A stretch of DNA of 64,000 nt from Petrolisthes cinctipes (taxonomy: Eukaryota > Arthropoda > Malacostraca > Decapoda > Porcellanidae), in NCBI GenBank assembly GCA_033782935.1, contig JAWQEG010000710.1:1116001-1180000 (forward strand). Direction: 5' to 3'. Under the pieces are notes generated by a model. It was not told the DNA's origin. It did not search any database and saw only the letters and a program-made list of their open reading frames with translations. Of this stretch, positions 1 through 9,222 are shown in pieces; the first letter of the stretch is position 1, and each line of letters starts with the position of its first letter. A program made the translations under genes and the position numbers.

Positions 1-584
1 CCTGTACAGTACTGTATACCAGTACTACAGTACATTATATTCATCTCCTTTCCCTGGGGCATGATTTCAAGAAAATGACAAAAGGTTGAACTGAAATGGA
101 AGTTAAATGTTAAAGTTCCATACAAAAGATTAAAACATTCTGAACTGGAATTGGTTGTAGCTAAGGACCATGATGGTTATGAAGCTGATGACAGTGATAG
201 TGATACTTGTAGTACAAGTAGTAGAGAGACAGTGATTTACATGACAGGTAAAGTACAGTACTGTACCATATGCACTGTAATTATGAAAACTGCTTATATG
301 AGTAATGTACAGCATACTAAAGTAACTCCACTTCTCTACCTTTAATTGTGTTCTACATTGAATTTTTTACACAAAAATCATAAGTAAAATGAAAATGGTT
401 AAATGACTTCTGTAAACTGGGGTTCGACTTCCCTGAGCTCAGCTAGCTAAGTTAAACTGTTCTAATGAGATATGGTAGGCCTATGTGCAGTTATGGTAAC
501 TTACTTCCTTGTTTTGGATCATTATGGGTTTAATCTAGCAGTAGCTGTTTCATTTTCTAATTATTTTCTAATTATCAGAGACTG
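1..584. other. AT-rich sequence, no gene recognised
   Basis: Two short overlapping open frames (61 and 64 aa) on opposite strands lack any recognisable domain and look like chance. Positions 1-40 and 245-275 are rich in the self-complementary motif GTACAGTACTGTAC and its variants, a local low-complexity feature. I see no RNA gene or promoter I can support. Confidence 0.5.
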
Positions 585-879
585 GATTGATAGATTTATT
601 TATTGATGCTATTAGGCATCTGGCGGCGCAACAGCAATGGTCATATACCGCCCAACATAAAATGGTCATCTACATCATTAATAAAATATGTAAAAAGATT
701 AAATAATTTTCACTACCTCGAAAGGGAGAAGCAGCATGAATAAAACCCACATCTTCCAAAAAATCATATATTAATGAAATAACCTACTTAAGTTAGATAT
801 ATAAAAGAATTGAAATATTAACGAAAGAAACATTAAACTCTAACTACCAACAAATAAATAGCCATAAACACAATAAAAT
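585..879 (-). other. 3' untranslated region and tail of the LINE
   Basis: After the RNase H stop the minus strand runs through about 290 bp of non-coding sequence. It includes a short GC-rich block (GTTGCGCCGCCAGATG, about 620-640) and ends with an AATAAATAAAT tail next to position 590. A conserved GC-rich block followed by a simple tetranucleotide tail is typical of LINE 3' ends recognised by the element's own RT. The exact end is uncertain by about 10 bp. Confidence 0.55.
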
Positions 880-1722
880 TCACAATTTGTGGAGAAGGCC
901 AGCCTCCTCCACATACGAGAGGGTGTTCCCTCCCACACCACAAGCCTCCTCCCCGAGGACCTGAGAGAGACTGTAAGAACCGTCACCCTCCTGGTACTCA
1001 GAGAGGTGCCTACGACGAAGGTCACCAAGGCTGGGACACTCAACAATAAGATGCCGCACTGTCAAAGGGACCAGACAATCATCACAGTAGGGAGGGTGAG
1101 CCCTCTCCATTAAAAAGCCATGAGTCAATAATGTGTGGTCAATGCGCAGACGGACAAGAGCCGTCTCCCACCGGCAGGACAGGCCACTGTAGCTCCACAA
1201 ACCAAGGTGCTGACGGATGTCGCGGAGCTTGTTAGCCCCGACGGCATCCCATCTGTCCTGCCAGCAGGAACAAACAGTAGCATCTATGTAGGGTCGAAGG
1301 TCCACTGCAGGAACAGGATGATGCCTGGCAGGAGGCCGGGAATTGGAGACCGCAGCCTTAGCCAGGGCGTCAGCCCGCTCATTCCCATCAACACCCACAT
1401 GGGCCGGGACCCAACAACAAGTGACTTTGTGGCCACGACGACCCAGGAGGACAAGCCACTCAAGAATGGCCAACACCAGGGGATGGGAAGAGTTAAAATT
1501 ACACAAGGCCTGCAAGGCACTACAGGAATCGCTAAAAATAGTAAACGGAGGCTGAGGGAGAGTAAAAATTACTTGGAGGGCATATAAAATAGCCGAGAGC
1601 TCAGCAGTAAAAATTGACATGACAAAAGGGAGCCTGCCGCCACGGCAAAAGTCAGGAAAGACAACTCCAAAGCCAACTTCAGCATCAGACTTTGACCCAT
1701 CAGTGTACACGAGTGAAGGCAT
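880..1722 (-). CDS. RNase H domain and CCHC tail of LINE polyprotein (open, but part of a dead element)
   Basis: The 280-aa frame opens at MPSLVYTDGSK. The four RNase H acidic residues are present: D8 (YTDGSK), E41 (FTAELSAI), D65 (IFSDS) and D118 (GNERAD). The conserved histidine is H108 in WVPAHVGVDGNERAD. A CX2CX7HX4C knuckle (C213, C216, H224, C229) follows, as in the C-terminal end of many arthropod LINE proteins. RNase H removes the RNA strand of the RNA-DNA hybrid during insertion. In the intact element this would be continuous with the upstream RT, so the methionine at 1722 is unlikely to be a true start; it lies just after the frameshift. The catalytic set is intact although the polyprotein is broken, which suggests fairly recent decay. 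No independent promoter is seen. Confidence 0.8.
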   Translation of the reverse strand: MPSLVYTDGSKSDAEVGFGVVFPDFCRGGRLPFVMSIFTAELSAILYALQVIFTLPQPPFTIFSDSCSALQALCNFNSSHPLVLAILEWLVLLGRRGHKVTCCWVPAHVGVDGNERADALAKAAVSNSRPPARHHPVPAVDLRPYIDATVCSCWQDRWDAVGANKLRDIRQHLGLWSYSGLSCRWETALVRLRIDHTLLTHGFLMERAHPPYCDDCLVPLTVRHLIVECPSLGDLRRRHLSEYQEGDGSYSLSQVLGEEACGVGGNTLSYVEEAGLLHKL

Positions 1723-1732
1723 GTTCTAAAAA

Positions 1733-2395
1733 GAGGGAACGAGCCACTGGAGGAGAAAGAGATTCCTTCTTGTCTGTAAAGCAGGTGCAGGGAAAAACTT
1801 CTGGAAAAAGCCATGGAGCCACCCTGGGGACCCTCACAGGACAAATCTGTAAGTCATCAATGCCCATCTCCTCCATAGCCTTCCTGACCTGGAAGCCAAA
1901 GGGCCATGGTGTACGAGAATGTAAAAGGTAGTACTGAGACATGATATCAGATGACACCGCCAAGCAGGGAAGGGAGTCAGGAAGTCGATGTAATCGATGC
2001 CAACAACGAACCACCAAGGACTGGCGACGGAGATCAAGAGGTGGCTCATTAGCGTTCACCAGGAGACTGGGGATTGGGGACGACCTGAAGGCTCCGGTCG
2101 CCAGACGTACTCCAGCATGATGAACAGGGTCTAAAACTCTGAGACGGGCATCGGTGGCAGAAGAGTACACCTCACACCCATAGTCGTGTTTTGACCTAAT
2201 AAGAACATGGTATAGGCGGAGGAGGGTGGCCTGATCAGCCCCTCAGGATGTATGGCCCAGGGCCCTCAACAGGTTAAGAGCCTTGAGGCAAGAGACCTTA
2301 AGTGTACGTAAGTGTGGCACCCAAGTCAAAAGTTTGTCAAAAAGGAGACCCAAAAAGCGAGTCTCCTCGACACAGGTGAATTCCAACAGTTTCTA
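1733..2395 (-). pseudogene. Reverse transcriptase C-terminal (thumb/connection) fragment
   Basis: One frame read leftward from 2394 gives an RFLGLLFDKLLTW..HLR..K segment, then a stop codon, then GADQATLLRLYHVLIRSK, then YSSATDARLRVLDPVHHAG, LATGAF and ANEPPLDLRRQ. These blocks are the region after the catalytic palm in arthropod LINE reverse transcriptases; they contact template and primer and have no catalytic residues. The stop at 2243-2245 (TGA) lies where relatives commonly have tryptophan (HTSWGAD-type), so it is probably a TGG-to-TGA decay mutation. The frame runs out near 1723-1735 beside a run of T, and the downstream RNase H continues in another frame, so a 1-bp indel broke the original single ORF. 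The 156-aa open part spans 1700-2170. Confidence 0.75.
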
Positions 2396-2580
2396 CCTTA
2401 TATCATTAAAACCCTATAAAATCTTGCATATAACCACCTTCTATCATTAAAACCCTATAAAATCTTCAATATAATAATAACTTTTAACTTTACCCACCCT
2501 TCTATCATTAAAACCCTATAAAATCTTCCATATAATAATAACATTTAACTATACGCACCTTCTATTTATCTATCTATCAT
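2396..2580. repeat. Short AT-rich tandem repeat and GATA-type microsatellite
   Basis: The block ATCATTAAAACCCTATAAAA recurs at about 2402, 2443 and 2504 (spacings of 41 and 61 bp), separated by related CATATAATAATAAC spacers. It runs into a short (TCTA)n stretch at about 2562-2578. It abuts the truncated 5' end of the LINE, so it is probably the pre-insertion flank. Confidence 0.7.
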
Positions 2581-3586
2581 CCTTTACACACACACACAGT
2601 TTCATCCAACCCTCTGTCTCCATTGCAGGAGAACTTCCATCAAAGTTTTTTACGCACTGTGGCTGATGTGCAGCATACCAGTCACCTTCTGTTTTTTTAT
2701 TTTTCTCACATATTCTGCAGTATTTACTCAATACTTCATAGTCCACAACAAGTCCTGTGTCAAAGTGTATGACTGGTACCACACAAAACTTTGCCACAAA
2801 CCCTCTCTTTGACCAGGAACCATCACATGTCACTGTTATATTCTTCACTTCAGGAGAACCTGGTTGTTCATTTTCAAGATATTCATGGACGAGTTCCCGT
2901 GCTCGTTTCAAACTCACTTCACCATCTTGGATTCCTTTTGCCTCAATTTCTCGGGCAATGTAAAAGAACCTGGTACTTGACATTATTTTCATCTCGAACA
3001 CTTTTTCCATGTCCTCAAGTATTTTATAGCCATTGTTTTCTAGGCCAAATTCTACGAACTTCATATTCACATCATACTTGCCCTGTGGTTCGTACCTGAA
3101 GGAGGTCCAGGCAACAGACGTCTCACCACACACACTACACTCGCACACGATTTTGTTCGCTGCACCAAGTCGCCTTCCTACACTGGGGATACCCAATGCA
3201 ACATTTCTACACTTTTCACATTTTTTTTTGAAATTTTGGAACAATTTTCTCTTCGAAATTATGACATATTCGTCTTTCACTCTGTCAAGAGGAACAGCGA
3301 TACTTTCTCGCAGCCGTCTCTTCACAGCGGCTGGTGACACTTGGGTTGTCCCCTCCTCTTGTGGTTGTGGTTGCTCCCCCGATGGTCCTGGTTGTGGCTG
3401 GGGTTGTGGTTGCTCCCCCGATGGTCCTGGTTGTGGCTGGGGTTGTGGTTGCTCCCATGATGGTCCTGGTTGTTGCTGGGGTTGTGGTTGCTCCCCTGCT
3501 TTTTCTGCAATAGCAGCCAGGGCCTTCTCCTTCTTCTTCCTCGCTATATCAGCCATCTTTTTTCTAAGCTTTGACTTGGGTCCCAT
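2570..3586 (-). CDS. Mutator-like transposase, N-terminal fragment
   Basis: The open frame extends upstream to 3775, but I prefer the internal methionine at 3586 (MGPKSKLRKKMADIARKKK): the 63 residues before it look non-coding, and this start gives a basic, lysine-rich N-terminus. In order there is the basic segment (residues 1-30), a Pro/Gln repeat of about four 13-residue units (EQPQPQPQPGPSG), a zinc-binding-like cluster (CEKC, then CECSVCGE), and the start of a DDE-type transposase core: VTCDGSWSKRG, DTGLVVDYEVLSKYC, a CRIC pair, and NFDGSSPAMETEG. DGSW/KRG plus VLSKYC and GSS-AME is the signature of the arthropod/cnidarian Mutator-like transposase domain; the D of DGSW would be the first catalytic acid. 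Homology ends at METEG, about 2614, and the remaining residues read through a CA microsatellite, so the later catalytic residues are missing. It could be the first exon of a spliced gene or simply truncated. No terminal inverted repeats were found. Confidence 0.65.
   Translation of the reverse strand: MGPKSKLRKKMADIARKKKEKALAAIAEKAGEQPQPQQQPGPSWEQPQPQPQPGPSGEQPQPQPQPGPSGEQPQPQEEGTTQVSPAAVKRRLRESIAVPLDRVKDEYVIISKRKLFQNFKKKCEKCRNVALGIPSVGRRLGAANKIVCECSVCGETSVAWTSFRYEPQGKYDVNMKFVEFGLENNGYKILEDMEKVFEMKIMSSTRFFYIAREIEAKGIQDGEVSLKRARELVHEYLENEQPGSPEVKNITVTCDGSWSKRGFVAKFCVVPVIHFDTGLVVDYEVLSKYCRICEKNKKTEGDWYAAHQPQCVKNFDGSSPAMETEGWMKLCVCVKDDR
3355..3500 (-). repeat. 39-bp coding minisatellite (Pro/Gln repeat)
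   Basis: Around four in-frame copies of a 39-bp unit encode EQPQPQPQPGPSG with small changes: one copy has QPQQQPGPSW and the last is shortened to EQPQPQEEG. The unit length is a multiple of three, so copy-number change would keep the transposase frame open. It probably forms a flexible linker between the basic N-terminus and the zinc-binding region. Confidence 0.8.
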
Positions 3587-3807
3587 CTTGAGAAAAAGAT
3601 TGCTTGCCTGCTTGATTTGAGCTCGTACAATAATACTCGACAGAGTCTGGAGTAAAAGTGAAGGAAAGTGGTAGTGGTAGGATGCGCTGTTTATGGTCGC
3701 GTTCTGAATCCTTTGAGACAACTTGAGGGTAAAGGCTAATTTCATTTTACATTTCTGTTTTTTTCCTTTTATCATTCACAGTGAGTTTCATATAGAGTAT
3801 TCTACAT

Positions 3808-3860
3808 AAAAAAAACACACACACACACATATATATGTGTATTTGTATATGGGTTTGTTA
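3808..3860. repeat. CA/TA microsatellite
   Basis: An A run is followed by about eight CA units and then TATATATG and GTGTATTTGTATATG. It is an ordinary compound microsatellite just upstream of the transposase frame. Confidence 0.85.
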
Positions 3861-4015
3861 TATAGTCTACGACTGTTCAGAAAATGAATAGAGTGTGTAT
3901 TGAAGACATCTACGTATAATTTGAATGCAGCCAGGCCAGGGGTAGGCCTCCTTATCAGCAGTGGTTGACCGTGTGAAGAAAGGTCGCGATATGGGTAGTG
4001 AACAAGGTTGGAGGT

Positions 4016-4915
4016 TATGGGGTTGGGGATTGGGAGTTAGGGGGAGAGAGTTATGGGGTGGGGGTTATGGGACTGGGGGTTATGTGGTTGGGGTTTATGG
4101 GGTGGGGTTTGGGATTGGGGGTTATGTGGTTGGGAATATGGGGTGGGGTTTGGGATTGGGGGTTATGGGTTGGGGGCTATGGGGTGGGAGTTATGGGGTG
4201 GGGTTTATGGGGTGGGGATCATGGGTTGAGGGTTATGGGGTGGGGGTTATGGGGTGGGGTTTATGGGGTTGGGGGTTATGGGGTTGGGGGTTATGGGTTG
4301 GGGGTTATGAGGTGGGGGTTATGGGGTGGGGGTTATGAGGTGGGGATTATGGGGTGGGGGTTATGGGATGGGGGTTATGGGATGGGGGTTGTGGGGTGGG
4401 GGTTGTGGGGTGGGGGTTGTGGGGTGGGGGTTGTGGAGTGGGGGTTATGGGGTTGGGGGTTGTAGGGTGGGGTTCATGGGGTTGGGGTTTATGGGGTGGG
4501 GGTTATGGGGTGGGGGTTATGGGGTGGGGATTATGGGGTGGGGGTTGTGCGGTGGGGGTTGTGGGGTGTGGGTTGTGGGGTGGGGGTTGTGGGGTGGGGA
4601 TTGTGGAGTGGGGGTTATGGGATTGGGGGTTGTGGGGTGGGGTTTATGGGGTGGGGTTTATGGGGTTGGGGGTTATGGGGTGGGGGTTATGGGGTTGGGG
4701 GTTATGGGTTGGGGGTTATGAGGTGGGGGTTATGGGGTGGGGGTTATGAGGTGGGGATTATGGGGTGGGGGTTATGGGATGGGGGTTATGGGATGGGGGT
4801 TGTGGGGTGGGGATTGTGGGGTGGGGGTTGTGGGGTGGGGATTGTGGGTTGGGGGTTTTGGGGTGGGGTTTATGGGGTTGGGGGTTGTGGGGTGGGGTTT
4901 ATGGGGTTGGGGAAC
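4016..4915 (+). repeat. G-rich 14-bp minisatellite
   Basis: About 900 bp of a unit close to TTATGGGGTGGGGG, roughly 64 copies, with variants TTGTGGGG, GATTATGGGG and TTTATGGGG. The plus strand is almost free of C. A block starting near 4326 is repeated near 4737, an offset of 411 bp, so the array also has a segmental duplication. Runs of four to five G separated by 1-5 bases occur throughout, so G-quadruplex formation on the plus strand is likely. All three forward frames are open over most of the array, giving Gly/Trp/Val-rich translations; these come from the period (14 is not a multiple of 3) and the absence of TAA/TAG/TGA in the unit, and are not genes. Confidence 0.95.
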
Positions 4916-5140
4916 ATAATAATACTAATCAAATTACTAATTCAATGACCATATATAACATAGGAAACAAAAATGGAATTTCGAGTGTTTGGGGGTAGTT
5001 GGGGGGTGGGGGGGGGTTGGAGGGGTTTGAAGGCTGATAAGCAAGTTTGGTTGCTACTACATGATGCGTAGGACCTCAAAGAACATATTTAGCATGGAAT
5101 TGAAAAATGCAAAATTTAGGCCAAAATTATCATGTCAGAG
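4916..5140. other. Unassigned flank with a second G-rich tract
   Basis: AT-rich sequence with a degenerate G-rich run at about 4985-5035 (GGTGGGGGGGGGTTGG), probably a diverged edge of the preceding minisatellite. No gene is visible. Confidence 0.5.
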
Positions 5141-5144
5141 TGTG

Positions 5145-5610
5145 GTCTCCCCTCCTAACCTAAACTGCAGTAAACTACCGGGACCTAACCTGGGCAAACT
5201 ACCGGGAATTAAACGTGGTAAGGACCGTAGCAAAATACGGTAAATATTGAAACAACTGCCGTTATCATGTACGTTTTTTCTACCTTCATTACCCACTTAT
5301 TTAGACCATTCTAAGACTATTTTCTTCTATGGCATTTCCAAGATAGGGCATATTCAAATGGGGCATTTTGAACTTAGCCTAGCCTAACCTAACCTAACCT
5401 AGACCGCATCAGACCACAGGGACCTAATCTGGGCAAACTACCGGAATCTAACCTGGTCAAACTACCGGGAAATAACTGTGGTAAAGTACAGGAAATGACC
5501 GGGGCAGAATACTGGGACCTAGCCGGATGTGGTAACACTGCTACAAAACGGTAATGGGCCAAACTTTACCTTAAATGGCACCAAACTATGGTAATCTGGG
5601 GTAATTACCT
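5145..5610. repeat. Degenerate dispersed motif (CTACCGGGACCTAACC...GGGCAAA)
   Basis: Variants of CTACCGGGACCTAACC followed by TGGGCAAA occur at about 5175, 5203, 5427, 5461 and 5510, with derived GTGGTAA and ACGGTAA pieces between them. It looks like an old decayed tandem repeat of about 25-30 bp. No coding potential is apparent. Confidence 0.5.
5373..5404. repeat. Short interstitial (CCTAA)n, arthropod telomere-type motif
   Basis: Three to four consecutive CCTAA units flanked by the variant CCTAG, read as TTAGG on the minus strand. TTAGG is the usual arthropod telomere repeat. The tract is only about 30 bp and lies inside the CTACCGGGACCTAACC repeat, which itself contains CCTAACC, so a chance origin from that repeat is plausible. 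Confidence 0.4.
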
Positions 5611-5671
5611 TGGAAATGACAACACTGAAGAAATTAGCAATGCTGGTGTAAATAAAAGGGATTATGAGTGT

Positions 5672-5689
5672 TCACTATTATTATTATCA

Positions 5690-5720
<31 letters not shown>

Positions 5721-5835
5721 TTTATCTAGTTATTGGGTTCTAAATATTCATTGGTATTTATTCAAATATATTTCATTTTTTTTATAATACTCCTATTGTT
5801 ATTATTATTGTTATTATTATTACTTTTACATTCAT
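5672..5835. repeat. (TTA)n/(TTTA)n microsatellites
   Basis: TTATTATTA and TTTATTTATTTA runs at about 5680-5726 and TTATTATTATTG at about 5798-5822, separated by AT-rich sequence. Simple repeats, no gene. Confidence 0.85.
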
Positions 5836-5930
5836 CATCTCAATATAAACAAACTGGCAGCCATCATGGATTTTGACGTTATTATTGACAGTGTCGTGAA
5901 ATCAGTGTTGCCATGTAAGAGGCAATTTTT

Positions 5931-6210
5931 TTTTTAATACTAAAAAAAAAAAAAAAATAATAATAATACTTAAAAAAAATTAATACTAAAAAAAATTAAT
6001 ACATAAAAAAATAATATTACTTAAAAAAATAATACTTAAAAAAAATTAATACTTATTAAAAAATTAATACTTACAAAAAGAAAGTGAAAAAAAAATAATA
6101 CTTACAAAAAATAGCACTTAAAAAAATTGATATTTAAAAAAAAATTAATACTTAAACAAATTATATTTAAAAAAAATAATACTTAAAAAAAATTGTTACT
6201 TATCAAACCT
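5931..6210. repeat. A-rich degenerate tandem repeat
   Basis: About 280 bp of AATACTTAAAAAAA-type units with variable A-run length (about 15-30 bp spacing). It probably arose by slippage from an A-rich tail. Confidence 0.8.
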
Positions 6211-6930
6211 TGGTTTGGCACTTACGACTGTCTTAGCCACTAAGGATATTATGGTTAAAGTTTAAAATTTTAGAAGTTACTATTAGGGTGCCAAATCAAT
6301 CTTTAGATACATAAACAAATTCCAAAGTCAATATGACTTCAGCGGGAAACGTATGTCAGTATGGCCAGTTTGGTAACTATAACAAGTAGCAAAAAGAATA
6401 ACCTAAGTTGGATGTTAGGGAGAATAAAGTCAATGAAGCACCTGTAAAGACTCTCAAAATGACACTTAGCTGTGGGGTTGCAGACACTTCGTTCTCCCAA
6501 GGTGAAGAAATGAGGCACGAGAATAGTATGGGTTATCACCAATAGTCAGTCACCCAGTCGAGTACCGGTATAAGGTTTCTTGGATAAGTCAAGAGGATAT
6601 GTAGAAAAGAGCTCGTTAACTGAGAGCTATGACAATCAAGAATAAGGTATAAATGAAGGAACTTGAAGTGACTTGTACCACCACCAGTATTTGACTGGGC
6701 GAGATCCAGAACAGAACTGCCTTCCACACTCACTCTCTCCTCCTCCATCACCTCGGATTATATGTTATGAATCATCCCCAAAAGTCTCAAACTGAGGAAA
6801 ACAGTTTCATACAGTTTTCACAACACAGAAAATTAGATTCATGAACATGGATCCATGTATTCATCGAATCATATCTTAACAAAACTAAATATACAGCATC
6901 CAATAATTATAACAAATACATGTATATGTT
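6211..6930. other. Unassigned single-copy-like sequence before satellite A
   Basis: Two overlapping minus-strand frames of 67 and 71 aa (6339-6542 and 6536-6751) show no recognisable domain. Base composition is less extreme than the neighbours. It could be part of an unrecognised transposon or a decayed exon. Sequence resembling satellite A begins at about 6931. Confidence 0.4.
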
Positions 6931-7988
6931 ACACATGCAAAAAATCGATATTTTGGGTGCCCAAAGTCAATATATGCATGCATCTTCTGTACCCGTTTAT
7001 ATCCCAAATTCAGGCTCAAAACACCCAAAAAATCGATATTTTTGTGTCCCAGAAGCTATCTGTACATACCTACTCAGTGCTAGAATGTTTTCAAAATATA
7101 GGCTCAAAACATGCTAATAATCGATATTTTATGTGTCCAAAGTCGATATGTACATGCATCTTCTGTACCCGTTTTAATCTTAAATTCGAGTTAAAAAACC
7201 CGAAAATTCGATATTTTTGGGTTCAAGGAGTGATCTGTACATGACTACTCAGTGTTAGAATATTTTCAATATACAGGCACAAAACAAGTTGAAAATCGAT
7301 ATTTTAGGTGCCCTAAATCGATATGTGCATGCATCTTCTGTACCCGTTTAAAACTCAAATTCAGGCTCAAAACACCCGAAAATTCGATATTTTTGGGTCC
7401 CAGAAGCGATCTGTACATGACTACTTAGTGCTAAAATATTTTCAAAATACGTGCCCAAAACATGCTGAAAATTGATATTTTAGTTGCCCAAAGTCAATAT
7501 GTGTATGCATATTCTGTACCCGTTTATATCCCAAATTCTGGCTCAAAACACCCGAAAATTCTATATTTTTGGGTCCCAGAAGCGATTTGTACATGCCTAC
7601 TCAGTACTAGAATATTGTCATAATATACGTCCAAAACATGCTAAAAATCGATATTTTTGGTGCCCAAAGACGATATGTGCATGCATCTTCTGTACCCGTT
7701 TATATCTCAAATTCGAGTTAAAAAACCCGAAAATTCGATATTTTTGGATTCAAGGAGTGATCTGTACATGACTACTCAGTGTTAGAATATTTTCAATATA
7801 CAGGCACAAAACAAGTTGAAAATCGATATTTTAGGTGCCCTAAATCGATATGTGCATGCATCTTCTGTACCCGTTTAAAACTCAAATTCAGGCTTAAAAC
7901 ACCCGAAAACTCGATATTTTTGGGTCCCAGAAGCGATCTGTACATGACTACTTAGTGCTAAAATATTTTCAAAATACGTGCCCAAAAC

Positions 7989-9222
7989 ATGCTGAAAATT
8001 GATATTTTAGTTGCCCAAAGTCAATATGTGTATGCATATTCTGTACCCGATTATATCCCAAATTCAGGCTCAAAACACCCGAAAATTCTATATATTTGGG
8101 TCCCAGAAGCGTTGTGTACATGCCTACTCAGTGCTAAAATATTTTCAAAATATAGGCCCAAAACATGCTAAAAATCGATATTTTTGGTGCCCAATGTCGA
8201 TATGTGAATGCATCTTAAGTACTCGTTTATATCTCAAATTCAGGCTCAAAACACACAAAAATTCGATATTTTTGGGTCCCAGAAGCGATCTGTGCATGCA
8301 TCTTCAGTACCCGTTAATATCTCAAATTCAGGCTAAAAAAAACCCGAAAATTCGATATTTTTGGGTCCCAGAAGCGATCTGTACATGCCTACTCAGTGCT
8401 ATAATGTTTTCAAGATAGAGGCCCAAAACATGCTGAAATACTATATTGTAGGTGCAAAAAGTCGATCTATGCATACATCTTTATTACCTGTATACATCTC
8501 AAATTCAGGCTCAAAACACCCGAAAATTCGATATTTTTGGGTCCCAGAAGCGATCTATACATGCCTAGTCAGAACTAAAATATTTTCAAAATACGTGCCC
8601 AAAACATGCTGAAAATTGATATTTTAGTTGCCCAAAGTCAATATGTGTATGCATATTCTGTACCCGATTATATCCCAAATTCAGGCTCAAAACACCCGAA
8701 AATTCTATATATTTGGGTCCCAGAAGCGTTGTGTACATGCCTACTCAGTGCTAAAATATTTTCAAAATATAGGCCCAAAACATGCTAAAAATCGATATTT
8801 TTGGTGCCCAATGTCGATATGTGAATGCATCTTAAGTACTCGTTTATATCTCAAATTCAGGCTCAAAACACCCAAAAATTCGATATTTTTGGGTCCCAGA
8901 AGCGATCTGTGCATGCATCTTCAGTACCCGTTAATATCTCAAATTCAGGCTAAAAAACACCGAAAATTCGATATTTTTGGGTCCCAGAAGCGATCTGTAC
9001 ATGCCTACTCAGTGCTATAATGTTTTCAAGATAGAGGCCCAAAACATGCTGAAATACTATATTGTAGGTGCAAAAAGTCGATCTATGCATACATCTTTAT
9101 TACCCGTATACATCTCAAATTCAGGCTCAAAACACCCGAAAATTCGATATTTTTGGGTCCCAGAAGCGATCTATACATGCCTAGTCAGTACTAAAATATT
9201 TTCAAAATACAAGCCCAAAACA
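7989..9222 (+). repeat. 617-bp tandem duplication inside satellite A
   Basis: The block starting at 7989 recurs at 8606 with near-identical sequence, including the same CTATATATTTGGG and AAGCGTTGTGTAC variants, and again at 10278. The offset of 617 bp is 3.5 monomers, so the duplication is in half-monomer register. Confidence 0.85.

Larger units (their letters stand above)
585..2395 (-). mobile_element. 5'-truncated non-LTR (LINE) retrotransposon, I/Nimb/jockey-like
   Basis: Read on the minus strand, the order is the end of a reverse transcriptase (from 2395), an RNase H domain with a cysteine/histidine tail (1722-880), then a roughly 290-bp 3' region ending in AATAAATAAAT near 590. That is the 3' part of a LINE that carries its own RNase H, as in the I and Nimb clades. 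The catalytic RT core and any ORF1 are absent: homology stops abruptly at about 2395 and is replaced by an unrelated tandem repeat, the usual 5' truncation of target-primed insertion. No target-site duplication was identified. The copy is dead, with one in-frame stop at 2243-2245 and a frameshift near 1723-1735. The clade is inferred from domain order and motifs, not from a tree. Confidence 0.8.

Noticed and set aside
418..450. tRNA-like B box (GGTTCGACTTCC), possible tRNA or tRNA-derived SINE
   Set aside because: The box has one base too many compared with GGTTCGANNCC, and no A box or cloverleaf can be drawn from the flanking sequence.
1135..1587. Plus-strand 150-aa frame
   Set aside because: It lies opposite the RNase H frame, which has clear catalytic motifs; this one has none.
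3033..3620. Plus-strand 195-aa frame rich in CGCGCSPDGPG
   Set aside because: It is the antisense shadow of the Pro/Gln minisatellite in the minus-strand transposase frame.
3961..4998. Gly/Trp-rich proteins (GWGLWGGGYGVG)
   Set aside because: All three plus-strand frames of the 14-bp minisatellite are open together, because the unit lacks stop triplets in any frame. This gives no evidence of coding.
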